Assembly: GCF_000814825.1 (NCBI RefSeq)
Contig: NZ_CP009302.1
Location: forward strand, 1,426,001-1,490,000
Reading direction: 5' to 3'
Source of the DNA: Berryella intestinalis
GTDB taxonomy: Bacteria; Actinomycetota; Coriobacteriia; Coriobacteriales; Eggerthellaceae
Length of the DNA stretch: 64,000 bases
The position numbers were made by a program, and so were the translations under genes. The notes beneath the pieces are model-generated. The model had not been told where the DNA came from. It saw only the letters and a list, made by a program, of their open reading frames with translations, and searched no databases. Of this stretch, positions 53,117 to 62,881 are shown in pieces (the first letter of the stretch is position 1; each line of letters begins with the position of its first letter).

Positions 53117-55432
53117 CTACAGCAAGTCGTTGGGATCGACGTCCACCGCCACACTTACGCGCGGATCGGCCTTGCGCGCCCGGAACAGAGGCAGAAGCAC
53201 GCGCGCGATATCCGCGTCGACCGGGCATTTCACCACGATATGCCAGCGGTAGGTGTTGCGCAGCTTGGCCAGCACGCAGGGCACGGCGTCGTGCACCCGC
53301 CAGGCCGAACCGCCGTACTCGCTTACGCGCCGCACGAGGTCGCGCTGGAGCGCCTTCGCCTGGCCCTCCACCGATTTCTCGTCCTTTCCCCAGATCAGCA
53401 CGTTGGCCATGCGCACATAGGGAGGGTATCCCAGGGCTTTGCGCTTGGGGAGCTCGTCGCGCAGGAACAGCGCGCGGTCGTAGCGGGCCGCCGCGCGGAT
53501 GGCGGCGTGGTCGGCCTCGTAGGTCTGCACCATCACCCGCCCGGGCAGCTCGGCGCGGCCCGCGCGGCCCGCGACCTGTTCGACCAGGTCGAACGTGCGC
53601 TCGGCAGCCCGGTAGTCGGGAAGGTTCAGCATGGTGTCCGCGTTGATGACCCCCACCAGGGTCACGTCGTCGAAATCGAGGCCCTTGGCGATCATCTGGG
53701 TTCCCAGAAGCACCGCGGCGTCGGCCGATGCGAACCGATCCAGCAGGTCCTGGTGGGCGTTTTTCCCCTTGGTGGTATCGGCGTCCATCCGGATGATGGG
53801 CACTTCAGACGTCACGCTGGAAAACCCGTCGATCAGCACGCGCAGGTCCGCCTCGACGCGCTGGGTACCGGCGCCGAACTTCTTGAGATAGGGGCTTGCG
53901 CACTCCGGGCACGCACCGGGCACGGGAATGCGGTACCCGCAATGGTGGCAGGTGAGGTAGGCGCCCTGTTCGTGGTAGGTGAGCGACGTCGAGCAGTGCG
54001 GGCAGGAGGGCACGAACCCGCAGGCGCGGCACAGCACGAACTTCGCGAACCCGCGCTGGTTCAGCATGAGGACGGCCTTGCGGCCCGCCGCCAGCTCCTC
54101 TTCCAGGGCGCGGGCCAGCGTGCGCGAGAACATCGAGCGCGACCCCTGGCCGAACTCCTTGGCCATGTCGATGACGGTGATCTGCGGCAGGGGCCTCCCG
54201 TTCGCGCGCTCGGGCAGAAGCACCGCGCGCCAAAGCGGGTCCTTCACCGCGGCATGGAGGCTTTCGATCGAAGGGGTGGCCGAACCCAGCACCAGGGTCG
54301 CCCCCGCGCGGCGCACCATCCACAGTGCCACGTCGCGCGCATGGTAGCGCGGGGCGCTGTCCTGCTTGTAGGAGCCCTCGTGCTCTTCGTCGATGATGAT
54401 GAGGCCCAGGTTCGACAGCGGCGTGAACAGGGCGCTTCGCGCACCCACCACCACGCGCGCCTCCCCCGAGCGGATGAAGTCCCACTGATCGTAGCGCTCT
54501 CCCTGGCTCATGCGCGAGTGCATGACGGCCACCCGGTCGCCGAAGCGCCCGCGGAAGCGCGCGACCGTCTGGGGCGTGAGCGATATCTCGGGGACCAGCA
54601 CGATGGCGGTGCGCCCCGCCTCCACCACCGACTCGATGGCCTGCAGGTACACCTCGGTCTTGCCCGACCCGGTGACGCCGTCGATAAGGACCGTCTCGCC
54701 CCGCGCCGCCGCACGCGCCTGGGCGATCGCATCCACCGCAGCCTTCTGCCCTTCGGTGAGCTGCGGCTTCACCGAAGGAACGAACGAGTTTCCGCGCGGG
54801 GCGTCCCCGCGGAAGCGGCGGCGGCGCTCGATGGCGATCGCGCCTTTCGCCTCGAGGGCCTTCAGCGTGGACGCCACCGCTCCGAACTCGGCCGACAGCT
54901 CGACCGCGCGCAGATCGCCCGCCTCGAGCGCCTTGAGGATGGCGATCTGCTTCGCCGCGTTCTTGCGGGGCCGAAACTCCCCGAATGCAGGGCCGGCCGT
55001 GATCCAGCGGTCGTCCACCTCGCCCACCGTCGGCTCTTCGAGGCGCCAATGCCCGTCGCGCGAGCGCACCATGCGCGGAATGCCCCCCGGAGGGGTGAAC
55101 AGGCGCACGCACGCCGACAGCGGCGCGATGTAGCGCTCGGAGAGGTACTGGGCGCACGCCGCGCCCTCTTCGTCGAAATACGCCGGCCCCAGCGCGCGGA
55201 TCACGTGCTTCAGCTTGGACGGATCCATCCTCTGGGCGAGATCGAGCTCGGATACCTCCTCGATGGCCACGACGAACCCGCAGGCCCGCCGTCCGCCGAA
55301 CGGCACGAGAACGACGCAGCCAACGGCCACGTCGAACTCGAGATCGTCGTTTTTCTCCTCGGCGACGAGATAGGTGTAGGGGGCGTCGAGCGCCTGGGTG
55401 GGTATGTCGAGAACTACCTGAGCGATTTTCAT
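53117..55432 (-). CDS. priA: Primosomal replication restart helicase PriA
   Basis: 771 residues. N-terminal DNA-binding region from MKIAQVVLDIPTQALDAPYTY; helicase motifs DGVTGSGKTEVYL (Walker A), IIIDEEHEGSYKQD (DEEH), LGSATPSIES; zinc region CRACGFVPSCPHC then CHHCGYRIPVPGACPEC; motifs V-VI GTQMIAKGLDFDDVTLVGV and QVAGRAGRAELPG. It reloads DnaB at stalled forks. The start is the ATG at 55432; 16 upstream codons are not conserved. It is 54 bases after the aldehyde dehydrogenase and 213 bases before rpoD. Confidence 0.95.
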   Translation of the reverse strand: MKIAQVVLDIPTQALDAPYTYLVAEEKNDDLEFDVAVGCVVLVPFGGRRACGFVVAIEEVSELDLAQRMDPSKLKHVIRALGPAYFDEEGAACAQYLSERYIAPLSACVRLFTPPGGIPRMVRSRDGHWRLEEPTVGEVDDRWITAGPAFGEFRPRKNAAKQIAILKALEAGDLRAVELSAEFGAVASTLKALEAKGAIAIERRRRFRGDAPRGNSFVPSVKPQLTEGQKAAVDAIAQARAAARGETVLIDGVTGSGKTEVYLQAIESVVEAGRTAIVLVPEISLTPQTVARFRGRFGDRVAVMHSRMSQGERYDQWDFIRSGEARVVVGARSALFTPLSNLGLIIIDEEHEGSYKQDSAPRYHARDVALWMVRRAGATLVLGSATPSIESLHAAVKDPLWRAVLLPERANGRPLPQITVIDMAKEFGQGSRSMFSRTLARALEEELAAGRKAVLMLNQRGFAKFVLCRACGFVPSCPHCSTSLTYHEQGAYLTCHHCGYRIPVPGACPECASPYLKKFGAGTQRVEADLRVLIDGFSSVTSEVPIIRMDADTTKGKNAHQDLLDRFASADAAVLLGTQMIAKGLDFDDVTLVGVINADTMLNLPDYRAAERTFDLVEQVAGRAGRAELPGRVMVQTYEADHAAIRAAARYDRALFLRDELPKRKALGYPPYVRMANVLIWGKDEKSVEGQAKALQRDLVRRVSEYGGSAWRVHDAVPCVLAKLRNTYRWHIVVKCPVDADIARVLLPLFRARKADPRVSVAVDVDPNDLL

Positions 55433-55486
55433 ACGGCCAGTGTAGCAGCGGCGCACCCGAACTCCCAGACGCCCGCGCAACCTCGA

Positions 55487-56971
55487 TTATTTCAGCGGAT
55501 AGAAACCGCTGGGCGCGTCGTTCAGGTTGATCATGATGTTCTTCTTCTGGGTATAGGCGTCCAGGATGGCGATGTCGGTCTCGCGCCCGATACCGGACTT
55601 CTTCACGCCGCCGAAAGGAGCGCCGGCGGGGATCTGGTTGTAGGTGTTGACCCACATGCGGCCGGTCTCGACGTTGCGCGCCACGCGCAGGGCCCGCGTG
55701 ATGTCGCTCGTCCACACCGCGCCGCCCAGTCCGTACTCGGAATCGTTGGCCATGCGGACCACTTCGTCTTCGGTCTCGAACCTGATGACCACCGCGACGG
55801 GCCCGAAGATCTCCTCGCGGGCGACGCGCATGTCGTTGGTCGCGTTCGTGATCAGCGTCGGCTTGAAGAAGCTGCCCTTGGCAAGCTCTCCTTCGGCGTT
55901 GCGCTCGCCGCCCATGGCGATGGTCGCGCCCTCTTCCCGCGCGATGTCGATGTAGGAGGCGATCTTCTTGAGCTGGCCTTCGTTGATCTGGGTGCCGATC
56001 TGGGTTTGCGGATCGAGCGGATCGCCCTGCACGACCCGGCCGAACTGCTCGATTGCGCGTTCGACGAAGCGGTCGTAGATCCCCGCCTGCACGAACACGC
56101 GCGACCCGGCGCAGCACACCTGGCCCTGGTTGAACAGGATGCCCAGCATGAGCCCGTCGATGGCCCGGTCGAGATCGCAGTCGTCGAAGTAGATGTTGGC
56201 GCTCTTGCCGCCCAGCTCGAGCGTCGCGGGGATAAGCTTCTCGGCCGCGGCCTTCGCCACCCCGTAGCCCACGCTGGTCGAGCCCGTGAAGGCCAGCTTG
56301 CGCAGATCGGGATGGTCCAGCAGGAACTGCCCGCACGCCGAGCCCTTGCCCGAGACCACGTTGATGACGCCCGCCGGGACGATGTCCTGGATGAGCTCCA
56401 TGAGCACGATCACGCTCAACGGCGTGGTCGAAGACGTCTTGAACACGGTGCAGTCGCCTGCCGCCAGAACCGGGGCCAGCTTCCACGCCGCCATGAGGAA
56501 GGGGAAGTTCCACGGCACGATCTGGCCGACGACGCCGATGGGCTCGCGCATCACCAGGCTGAGCATGCCCCCGTCGAGCACCCGGGAGGTGCCCTGCTCG
56601 GTGCGCACGGCGCTGGCGAACAGGCGGAAGTGGTCGGCCGCGAAGGGAACGTCGATGTTCATGGTCTCGCGGATGGGCTTGCCGTTGTCCATCGACTCCA
56701 CCGTGGCCAGCAGCTCTTTGTTCTCGTCGATGACGTCGGCGATCTTGTTCAGGATGGACGCCCGCTCGGCGTCCCCCACGTGCTTCCAGGTGTCGAAAGC
56801 GCGCCAGGCGGCGGCGACGGCCGCATCGACGTCCTCCTTGGTCGCCTCGGCGACATCGGCCAGGTGCTGCCCGGTCGCGGGGTTGGTGGTCGCGAAGGTC
56901 CCGCCATCGGATGCGGGGACGAACTTACCATCGATGAACAGGCCGTACATATCTTTCAGATTCACGTTCAT
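55487..56971 (-). CDS. NAD(P)-dependent aldehyde dehydrogenase
   Basis: 494 residues. NPATGQHLADVAEATKEDVD, VPWNFPFLMAAWKLAPVLAAG, FTGSTSVGYGVAKAAA, the general-base Glu in LELGGKSANI, the catalytic Cys in NQGQVCCAGSRVFV, EEIFGPVAVVIRF and PFGGVKKSGIGRE are all present. It oxidises an aldehyde to the acid; the family includes betaine aldehyde, 4-aminobutyraldehyde and acetaldehyde enzymes and the substrate cannot be read. It is divergent from a MocR regulator, which suggests control by an amine- or amino-acid-derived signal. Confidence 0.93.
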   Translation of the reverse strand: MNVNLKDMYGLFIDGKFVPASDGGTFATTNPATGQHLADVAEATKEDVDAAVAAAWRAFDTWKHVGDAERASILNKIADVIDENKELLATVESMDNGKPIRETMNIDVPFAADHFRLFASAVRTEQGTSRVLDGGMLSLVMREPIGVVGQIVPWNFPFLMAAWKLAPVLAAGDCTVFKTSSTTPLSVIVLMELIQDIVPAGVINVVSGKGSACGQFLLDHPDLRKLAFTGSTSVGYGVAKAAAEKLIPATLELGGKSANIYFDDCDLDRAIDGLMLGILFNQGQVCCAGSRVFVQAGIYDRFVERAIEQFGRVVQGDPLDPQTQIGTQINEGQLKKIASYIDIAREEGATIAMGGERNAEGELAKGSFFKPTLITNATNDMRVAREEIFGPVAVVIRFETEDEVVRMANDSEYGLGGAVWTSDITRALRVARNVETGRMWVNTYNQIPAGAPFGGVKKSGIGRETDIAILDAYTQKKNIMINLNDAPSGFYPLK

Positions 56972-57032
56972 TTCGATCTCCTTGTGTCGAAACCGTTCGT
57001 TGCACCCCCGATGCTAGGCGTTATCTGATACT

Positions 57033-57070
57033 GTTTTAAGTCCCAGAAAATTTATTTTTTTAGGTACCAG
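57033..57070. promoter_or_regulatory. Direct repeat between aldehyde dehydrogenase and MocR gene
   Basis: GTTTTAAGTCCCAG (57033-57046) and TTTTTAGGTACCAG (57057-57070) agree at 11 of 14 positions and lie in the same direction, 24 bases apart. MocR/GabR-type dimers bind head-to-tail direct repeats of this kind. The AT-rich stretch between them should also hold the promoters. Confidence 0.45.
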
Positions 57071-57098
57071 TTGATCGCTTCGATCTCACGGAGGGCCC

Positions 57099-58511
57099 AT
57101 GCTCACCTATGACCTGAACGAATGCCCCGAAAAGCAGCCCCTGTACGAGTTCCTGTACGAGCGCATCCGCGACGATATCGTGGACGGCAGGCTCGCCCCC
57201 GGGGACCGCCTGCCCGGTAAACGGTCGCTTGCGAACCACCTCGGCGCTTCGGCCAACACGGTCATGCGCGCCTACGACATGCTGCTAGCAGAGGGGTTCC
57301 TCTACGCGCGGGAACGCCGCGGCTACTTCGTCGAAGAGGTCAACTACGCGCCGAAGCCCCGAGCGAAGGCCCGCCTGCTGCCCGACGAGGCTCCCGTGCG
57401 CCCGAAAGCGGCCGAGGCGCGCATCGACACCGGCGGGACGCGTGCGAGCCTCGACCTGTTTCCGGCCAGCATATGGGGGCGCTGCATGCGCGAGGCGCTG
57501 TCCCTTCCCACCGACGAGCTCATGCAGGCCATTCCGCACCAGGGCCTTTCCGACCTGCGAAGCGCCCTGTGCGACTACCTCTACCGCAACCGCGGGATCG
57601 AGGCCTCCCCGAACCAGGTGGTCGTGGGACCGGGCACCGAGGTCCTGTTCGACCAGCTGCTGGTTCTGCTTGGCAGGCAGTCGAAGTTCGCGTTCGAAGA
57701 TCCCGGGTACCGCAAACTGGAAACCATCGCCGACCTGCGCGGAGTCTCCTGGGAGCGCGTACGGTCAGACGAGGGGTGCCTGCGCGTCGACGAGCTGGGG
57801 CGAACCGGCGCGTCGTTCGTGCGCGTCGCGCCCGCGAACCTGTTTCCCCAAGGGCGCGTCATGCCCGTGAAGCGGCGCATCGAACTGTTCGAGTGGGCCA
57901 ACGCCGAGCCGGGGCGCTATATCGTGGAAGACGACTACGACAGCGAGTTCCGCTACGGATCGAAGCCCTTCTCGCCCCTGTTCGCCGAAGACGTGAACGA
58001 CAGGGTCGTCTACATGAACACGTTCTCGAAAACGCTCGCCCCGTCGTTGCGCATCGGGTACATGATCCTACCTCCCGGCCTTCTGGAGCGCTACGAGAGC
58101 TCCATAGCCTTGTTCTCGAGCGCCGTATCGAGCTTCGAGCAGTACGCGCTCGCGCGCTTCATCGAGAAAGGCCATTTCGAGCGCCAGGTATACCGCCTGC
58201 GCAACCACTACCGCAAAACGCGGAACCTCGTTGCGACGGCGCTCGCCTCGTCCGATCTCGCCGGCATCCTCGACATCGAGCGGTGCGACGCGGGAACGCA
58301 CCTGCTGATGAACGTGCGCACCCGCCTGTCAAACGACGAGGCGCGCGCACGAGGGGCCCGCGCGGGGATGCGCCTGGCGTTTCTCGAGGACTACACCGAC
58401 CTGCAGGAACCGAGCGACCCCGGCACTTGCCGACTGGTGCTGAACTACGCCGGCATCACCGAGGGCAACCTGAACGACGTGGTCGGAGCGCTGAGGGCCG
58501 CCTTTCTGTGA
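57099..58511 (+). CDS. MocR-family regulator (GntR helix-turn-helix plus aminotransferase domain)
   Basis: 470 residues. Residues about 12-80 are a GntR winged helix (PLYEFLYERIRDDIVDGRLA, then PGKRSLANHLGASANTVMRAY). Residues from about 110 are a class I aminotransferase fold with the PLP Lys in MNTFSKTLAPSLRIGYM and VEDDYDSEFRY. Such proteins (GabR, PdxR, TauR) sense an amino compound or PLP and act on a neighbouring gene. The divergent neighbour is an aldehyde dehydrogenase, 127 bases away. ACGGAGGG precedes the ATG. Confidence 0.92.
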   Translation: MLTYDLNECPEKQPLYEFLYERIRDDIVDGRLAPGDRLPGKRSLANHLGASANTVMRAYDMLLAEGFLYARERRGYFVEEVNYAPKPRAKARLLPDEAPVRPKAAEARIDTGGTRASLDLFPASIWGRCMREALSLPTDELMQAIPHQGLSDLRSALCDYLYRNRGIEASPNQVVVGPGTEVLFDQLLVLLGRQSKFAFEDPGYRKLETIADLRGVSWERVRSDEGCLRVDELGRTGASFVRVAPANLFPQGRVMPVKRRIELFEWANAEPGRYIVEDDYDSEFRYGSKPFSPLFAEDVNDRVVYMNTFSKTLAPSLRIGYMILPPGLLERYESSIALFSSAVSSFEQYALARFIEKGHFERQVYRLRNHYRKTRNLVATALASSDLAGILDIERCDAGTHLLMNVRTRLSNDEARARGARAGMRLAFLEDYTDLQEPSDPGTCRLVLNYAGITEGNLNDVVGALRAAFL

Positions 58512-58691
58512 GGCCCGCGCTTCCGTTCTCGATAGCGCATGACTGGAATTCTATTATTCATATGATTCGATGTTCGGTTTCTTCTATAAGATGGAACCCG
58601 TTGCGATGACGGTGCGCAGGTTGGCCTCTGGCGCCGCGCACCGAAGCGATCGCAGCCCCGAGATCAGCACGCGCACGCATCGGAGGAAACC

Positions 58692-59549
58692 ATGCGCATC
58701 ACCCAGGTCTTCGAAAACGCGAAGCCCGTATCGTTCGAAGTGTTCCCGCCCAAAGGCCAGCTCACCGTCGATGCGGCGCGCTCGGTCATAGCCGAGCTCG
58801 CCCCGCTTCGCCCCGGTTTCGTTTCGGTCACGTATTCGGCGGGCGGCTCGGGAAACACCGCGCTCACCGAGCAGGTGGCGCACATAGGCCAGACCGAGTT
58901 CGGCCTGAATATGATGGCCCACCTCACCTGCACCGGAGCCAGCACCGAGGACATCTTGCGCCACATCGACTCGCTCCGCGCCCGCGGGGTGGAAAACGTC
59001 CTCGCGCTTCGCGGCGACGCGGTAGAGGGCGCGCGGCCCGGCGACTTCGCCCTCGCGCGCGACCTCATCCCCGTCCTGCGCGAAGCGGGGTTCTGCGTGG
59101 GGGCGGCAGCCTACCCCGAGGGGCACATCGACTGTTTGGACGATTACGAGAACATCCGCCACCTGAAAGAAAAGCAGGACGCCGGCGCCCAGTTCTTCGT
59201 GACCCAGCTGTTCTTCGACAACGACTTCGCCTATCGGTTCCTCGACCGCGCCCGCTCGGCAAACGTGACGGCGCCCATTACGTTCGGCATCATGCCTTTT
59301 TTGTCGAAAAGCCAGGTGACCCGCATGGTATTCATGTGCGGTGCCAGCATGCCGGCTCCTTTGGTGAAGCTGCTCGCCCGGTACGAGAACGACCCGGCCA
59401 GCCTGCGCCAGGCGGGCGTCGAGTACGCCTGCCGCCAGATCGACGAGCTTGCGCGCTTCGGCGTGGACGGCATCCACGTCTACACCATGAACCAGCCCGA
59501 CATCGCGCGGGCCGCCGTAGCCGCCGCGACGCCCTTCTTCGCGCGATGA
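58692..59549 (+). CDS. metF: Methylenetetrahydrofolate reductase
   Basis: 285 residues, TIM barrel with FAD. PVSFEVFPPKGQ opens it with the catalytic Glu; SVTYSAGGSGNT, NMMAHLTCTGAS, VLALRGDAVEGA, GAAAYPEGH and DAGAQFFVTQLFFDND are family signatures. It makes 5-methyltetrahydrofolate for methionine synthase, encoded two genes on. CGGAGGAAACC precedes the ATG. The 180-base leader shows no recognisable SAM or cobalamin riboswitch. Confidence 0.95.
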   Translation: MRITQVFENAKPVSFEVFPPKGQLTVDAARSVIAELAPLRPGFVSVTYSAGGSGNTALTEQVAHIGQTEFGLNMMAHLTCTGASTEDILRHIDSLRARGVENVLALRGDAVEGARPGDFALARDLIPVLREAGFCVGAAAYPEGHIDCLDDYENIRHLKEKQDAGAQFFVTQLFFDNDFAYRFLDRARSANVTAPITFGIMPFLSKSQVTRMVFMCGASMPAPLVKLLARYENDPASLRQAGVEYACRQIDELARFGVDGIHVYTMNQPDIARAAVAAATPFFAR

Positions 59550-60226
59550 GCGGCTGCGGATACCTCGTCGATCGGGCGGAGACGCTGCGCTACCTCGGGT
59601 ATGCGGGGCAGGCCATCGACGAATCGCTTACCGGGCGCCTCGACGAGGTCGCTGAGGCGGTGCAGCGCACCGCCTCGCCCGGGTACCGCTACCGGATCTT
59701 TCCCCTCGAAGAGGTCGAAGGGGGCATGCACCTGGTGGGAACGACGCTCGTGCTGCCCGGCGACGATATAGGAAGGCACCTGTCCGGCGCGCGGGAAGCG
59801 GCGCTCATGGCCTGCACCCTGGGGCTGTCAAACGAGCGGGAGGGGCGCCGCATGCGCCTTGTGAACTCGCTCGACGCGTTCATGTTCGACGCCGCCGGCT
59901 CGGCGCTGGTCGAATCGGTGGCCGACGCCTGCAACGCCGCCATCGTGCGCGAGGCCCACGAGCGCGGGCTGTACTGCAACTGGCGCTACGGACCCGGCTA
60001 CGGAGATCTTCCCCTGGACGTCCAGCCCTCCATCGTGCGCATCCTGGGGGCCGAAAAGTCGCTGGGGCTCACGGTGACGGCAAGCAACCTGCTGGTCCCG
60101 GCCAAAAGCTCGACGGCCGTCATCGGGCTGTTCGACACCCCGCAAGACGACAAGCGCAGCTGCGCGAACTGCTCGTTTCGCCCGTACTGCTCGATACGAA
60201 AGGACGGCACGACGTGCTACCGATAA
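59546..60226 (+). CDS. Stand-alone methionine synthase reactivation-domain protein
   Basis: 226 residues. It resembles the C-terminal S-adenosylmethionine-binding activation domain of MetH: GYRYRIFPLEEV, the central MACTLGLSNEREGRRM helix, YCNWRYGPGYGDLPLDVQ (matching the RxxPGY region that contacts SAM) and LLVPAKSSTAVIGL. Unusually it ends with a Cys group CANCSFRPYCSIRKDGTTC that could bind a metal or an FeS cluster. The ATG overlaps the metF stop, and the end overlaps the metH start, so the three are coupled. It should remethylate oxidised cobalamin on the MetH protein in trans. Confidence 0.85.
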   Translation: MSGCGYLVDRAETLRYLGYAGQAIDESLTGRLDEVAEAVQRTASPGYRYRIFPLEEVEGGMHLVGTTLVLPGDDIGRHLSGAREAALMACTLGLSNEREGRRMRLVNSLDAFMFDAAGSALVESVADACNAAIVREAHERGLYCNWRYGPGYGDLPLDVQPSIVRILGAEKSLGLTVTASNLLVPAKSSTAVIGLFDTPQDDKRSCANCSFRPYCSIRKDGTTCYR

Positions 60227-62694
60227 CGAACGGAACCGTTTGCGCACGTGCGCGGGACGACGTGCGCGTGAAAGACGACCACCTCGCCGAGGTGTTGGAA
60301 GGCCGCGCCTACCTGGTGTTCGACGGCGCCATGGGAACCATGCTGCAGAAAGGCGGCCTGGATGCCGGCGAGCTTCCCGAGCTTCTATGCCTCACCCACG
60401 CAGACGACGTGAGCGCCATACACCGCTCCTACGTAGAAGCGGGAGCCCAGGTGATCACCACGAACACCTTCGGAGCCAACGAGCGCAAGCTGGAGGGCCG
60501 GGCAACGGTCGAGGAGGTGTTCGGCGCCGCCGTCGCCTGCGCGCGGGCCGCGAAGCCGCGCTACGTGGCCGCCGACATCGGACCGACCGGAGCCCTGCTC
60601 GAACCGATGGGGACGCTGTCGTTCGACGAGGCCTACGAGCTGTTCGCCCAGCAGGTGCGCGCGGCATGCGAGGCCGGGGCCGACCTGTTCATCATCGAGA
60701 CGATGGCCGACCTTCTGGAAGCGAAGGCCGCGGTGCTGGCCGCCAAGGAGAACAGCGACCTTCCCGTGTTCGCCACGATGACCTTCGACGAGACGGGCCG
60801 CACGTTTCTGGGAACCAGCCCGAAGGTCGCGGCCTACACCTTGGACGCGCTGGGCGTGAATGCGCTGGGCGTGAACTGCTCGCTGGGCCCCGACGCGCTG
60901 GCCCCGATCGTCGAGGAGATGCTGTCGGTTGCCACCTGCCCCGTCATGGTGCAGGCCAACGCCGGGCTGCCCCAGATGGAAAACGGCGAGACGGTGTTCT
61001 CCGTATCGGCGCGAAGCTACGCCGATTCCGTAGGGAGGATGATCGACGCGGGTGCCTCGATCATCGGCGGGTGCTGCGGCACCGACCCGTCCTACATCGA
61101 GCTTTTGGCCGCGCTTGTGGAAAACCGGGTGCCGACGCGCACGCCCGCCTCCCCCGCCTGCGTCATCACCAGCGCCCAGCAAGCACTCGAGTTCCGCGGC
61201 AGATCCGTGGGCGTGATCGGGGAGCGCATCAACCCCACGGGTAAGAAGAAGCTGAAGGCCGCGCTGCGCGAAGGCGATTTCGACTACGTCGTCAACGAGG
61301 CCATCTCGCAGGATCGGGCCGGGGCCGACGCGCTGGACGTGAACGCCGGCCTTCCCGAGATCGACGAGGCCGCATGCCTATGCGAGCTGGTCAAGCGCAT
61401 CCAAAGCGTCACCGGCCTTCCGTTGCAGATCGACTCGTCCGACCCGGCCGCCGTAGAAGCCGCCGTGCGTTCCTATGCGGGAAAGGCCCTCATCAACTCC
61501 GTGAACGGCAAAGAGGAGAGCCTGAAGTCCGTGCTGCCCATCGCGCGGCACTACGGTTGCGCCGTCGTCGGGCTCACGCTGGACGAGAACGGCATTCCCC
61601 CATCGGCCGAAGAGCGCGTCTCCATCGCGAGCCGCATCGTGGAGGCCGCCGAGAAGGCGGGGATCCCGCGCGAAGACGTGTTCATCGACTGCCTGGTCAT
61701 GTCGGCTTCCACCAACCAAAGTGAGGTGGCCGACATCCTGCGCGCCGTGACCCTGGTCAAAGAGCGGCTGGGGGTGCGCACCGTTTTGGGCGTGTCCAAC
61801 ATCAGCTTCGGCCTCCCGGCCCGCCCCGTGGTCAACGCGACCTTTTTGGCGGCGGCCTTCAGCGCCGGGCTCGACCTGCCCATCCTGAACCCGCTGTCGG
61901 AGCGCTACCGCGAAGTGGTCGACACCTGGCGCGTCCTGTGCGGTCAAGACGCTGGCGCACGGCGGTTCATCGAGGGTTACGCGAACTATCGCGCAACGCC
62001 AACTCAAGGAGCGGCCGATCAGGGGAAGGGCGGCGAGACGGGCCTGTCGGGCGATCCCGCGGCCCCGTCTGAGGACGGCTCGCTGCGCAGCGCCATCGTG
62101 CAGGGCCGGAGAAAGGCCGCGAGCGAGATCTGCACGGCCATGCTAACCGACACCGATCCGCTCGAGATCATCAACGCCCACCTCATCCCGGCACTCGACG
62201 AGGTGGGAGACGCGTTCGAGCGGGGCACGTTCTTCCTTCCCCAGCTCATGGCTTCGGCAGAAGCTGCGAAGGCGGGCTTCGACGTGATCAAGGCGGCCAG
62301 CTCAGCGGTCGATGTGGACAAGGGCACCGTCGCTTTGGCCACGGTCAAAGGCGATATCCACGATATCGGGAAGAACATCGTCAGGATGCTGCTGGAAAAC
62401 TACGGCTACCGCGTGATCGACCTGGGCCGCGACGTCGATCCCCAGGTCGTTTTGGACTGCGTGAAGACGCACGGGGTGAAGTTCGTTGGCCTTTCGGCCC
62501 TCATGACCACCTCGATCCGCGGCATGGAAGACACCATCGCCCTGCTGCGCGCCGAAGCCCCCGACGTGCGCGTACTGGTGGGAGGGGCCGTGCTGAACCC
62601 CGAATACGCCCAGATGGTAGGGGCGGACTGGTATGCCAAAGATGCTGCGGAGACCGTGCGGATCGCAGGCGAGTTCTTCGCGAAGACGGCATAG
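60214..62694 (+). CDS. metH: Cobalamin-dependent methionine synthase lacking the activation domain
   Basis: 826 residues from GTG behind GAAAGGA. Homocysteine domain (about 25-310): FDGAMGTMLQKGGLD, TNTFGANERKL, zinc ligands in LGVNCS and GGCCGTDP. Folate domain (about 330-580): IGERINPTGKKKLKAALREGD, DVNAGLPEID, QIDSSDPAAVEAA. Cobalamin cap and binding domain (about 620-826): DEVGDAFERGTFFLPQLM and the lower-ligand His in GDIHDIGKNIV. The usual 300-residue C-terminal activation domain is absent and is supplied by the preceding gene. A short Gly/Ser-rich linker joins folate and cobalamin domains. Confidence 0.94.
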   Translation: MLPITNGTVCARARDDVRVKDDHLAEVLEGRAYLVFDGAMGTMLQKGGLDAGELPELLCLTHADDVSAIHRSYVEAGAQVITTNTFGANERKLEGRATVEEVFGAAVACARAAKPRYVAADIGPTGALLEPMGTLSFDEAYELFAQQVRAACEAGADLFIIETMADLLEAKAAVLAAKENSDLPVFATMTFDETGRTFLGTSPKVAAYTLDALGVNALGVNCSLGPDALAPIVEEMLSVATCPVMVQANAGLPQMENGETVFSVSARSYADSVGRMIDAGASIIGGCCGTDPSYIELLAALVENRVPTRTPASPACVITSAQQALEFRGRSVGVIGERINPTGKKKLKAALREGDFDYVVNEAISQDRAGADALDVNAGLPEIDEAACLCELVKRIQSVTGLPLQIDSSDPAAVEAAVRSYAGKALINSVNGKEESLKSVLPIARHYGCAVVGLTLDENGIPPSAEERVSIASRIVEAAEKAGIPREDVFIDCLVMSASTNQSEVADILRAVTLVKERLGVRTVLGVSNISFGLPARPVVNATFLAAAFSAGLDLPILNPLSERYREVVDTWRVLCGQDAGARRFIEGYANYRATPTQGAADQGKGGETGLSGDPAAPSEDGSLRSAIVQGRRKAASEICTAMLTDTDPLEIINAHLIPALDEVGDAFERGTFFLPQLMASAEAAKAGFDVIKAASSAVDVDKGTVALATVKGDIHDIGKNIVRMLLENYGYRVIDLGRDVDPQVVLDCVKTHGVKFVGLSALMTTSIRGMEDTIALLRAEAPDVRVLVGGAVLNPEYAQMVGADWYAKDAAETVRIAGEFFAKTA

Positions 62695-62881
62695 GGCGCG
62701 ACGAGCCCGGCTGCCCCGGCGAAACGAAAACGGGCCGCCGAGGCGCAAGCGCAACGGGAACCCGCGGATCCGCCCCGGCGCGATGGGACGCGGCGCGCCT
62801 CCCTTGGGTGACTTGATCACCGAAGGCCGGGCGACCGAGCGCGTATCCTGTCCCTGGAAAACCGACCGAAAGAAGGCCTAC

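Noticed and set aside
53018-57028. Open frame of over 1300 codons on the plus strand opposite priA and the aldehyde dehydrogenase
   Set aside because: Shadow of two well-identified genes; His/Arg/Gly/Asp-rich without domain signs. Striking in length but expected in GC-rich DNA.
58512-58691. Possible SAM or cobalamin riboswitch before metF
   Set aside because: No B12-box or SAM-box consensus and no terminator/antiterminator pair could be found by eye.
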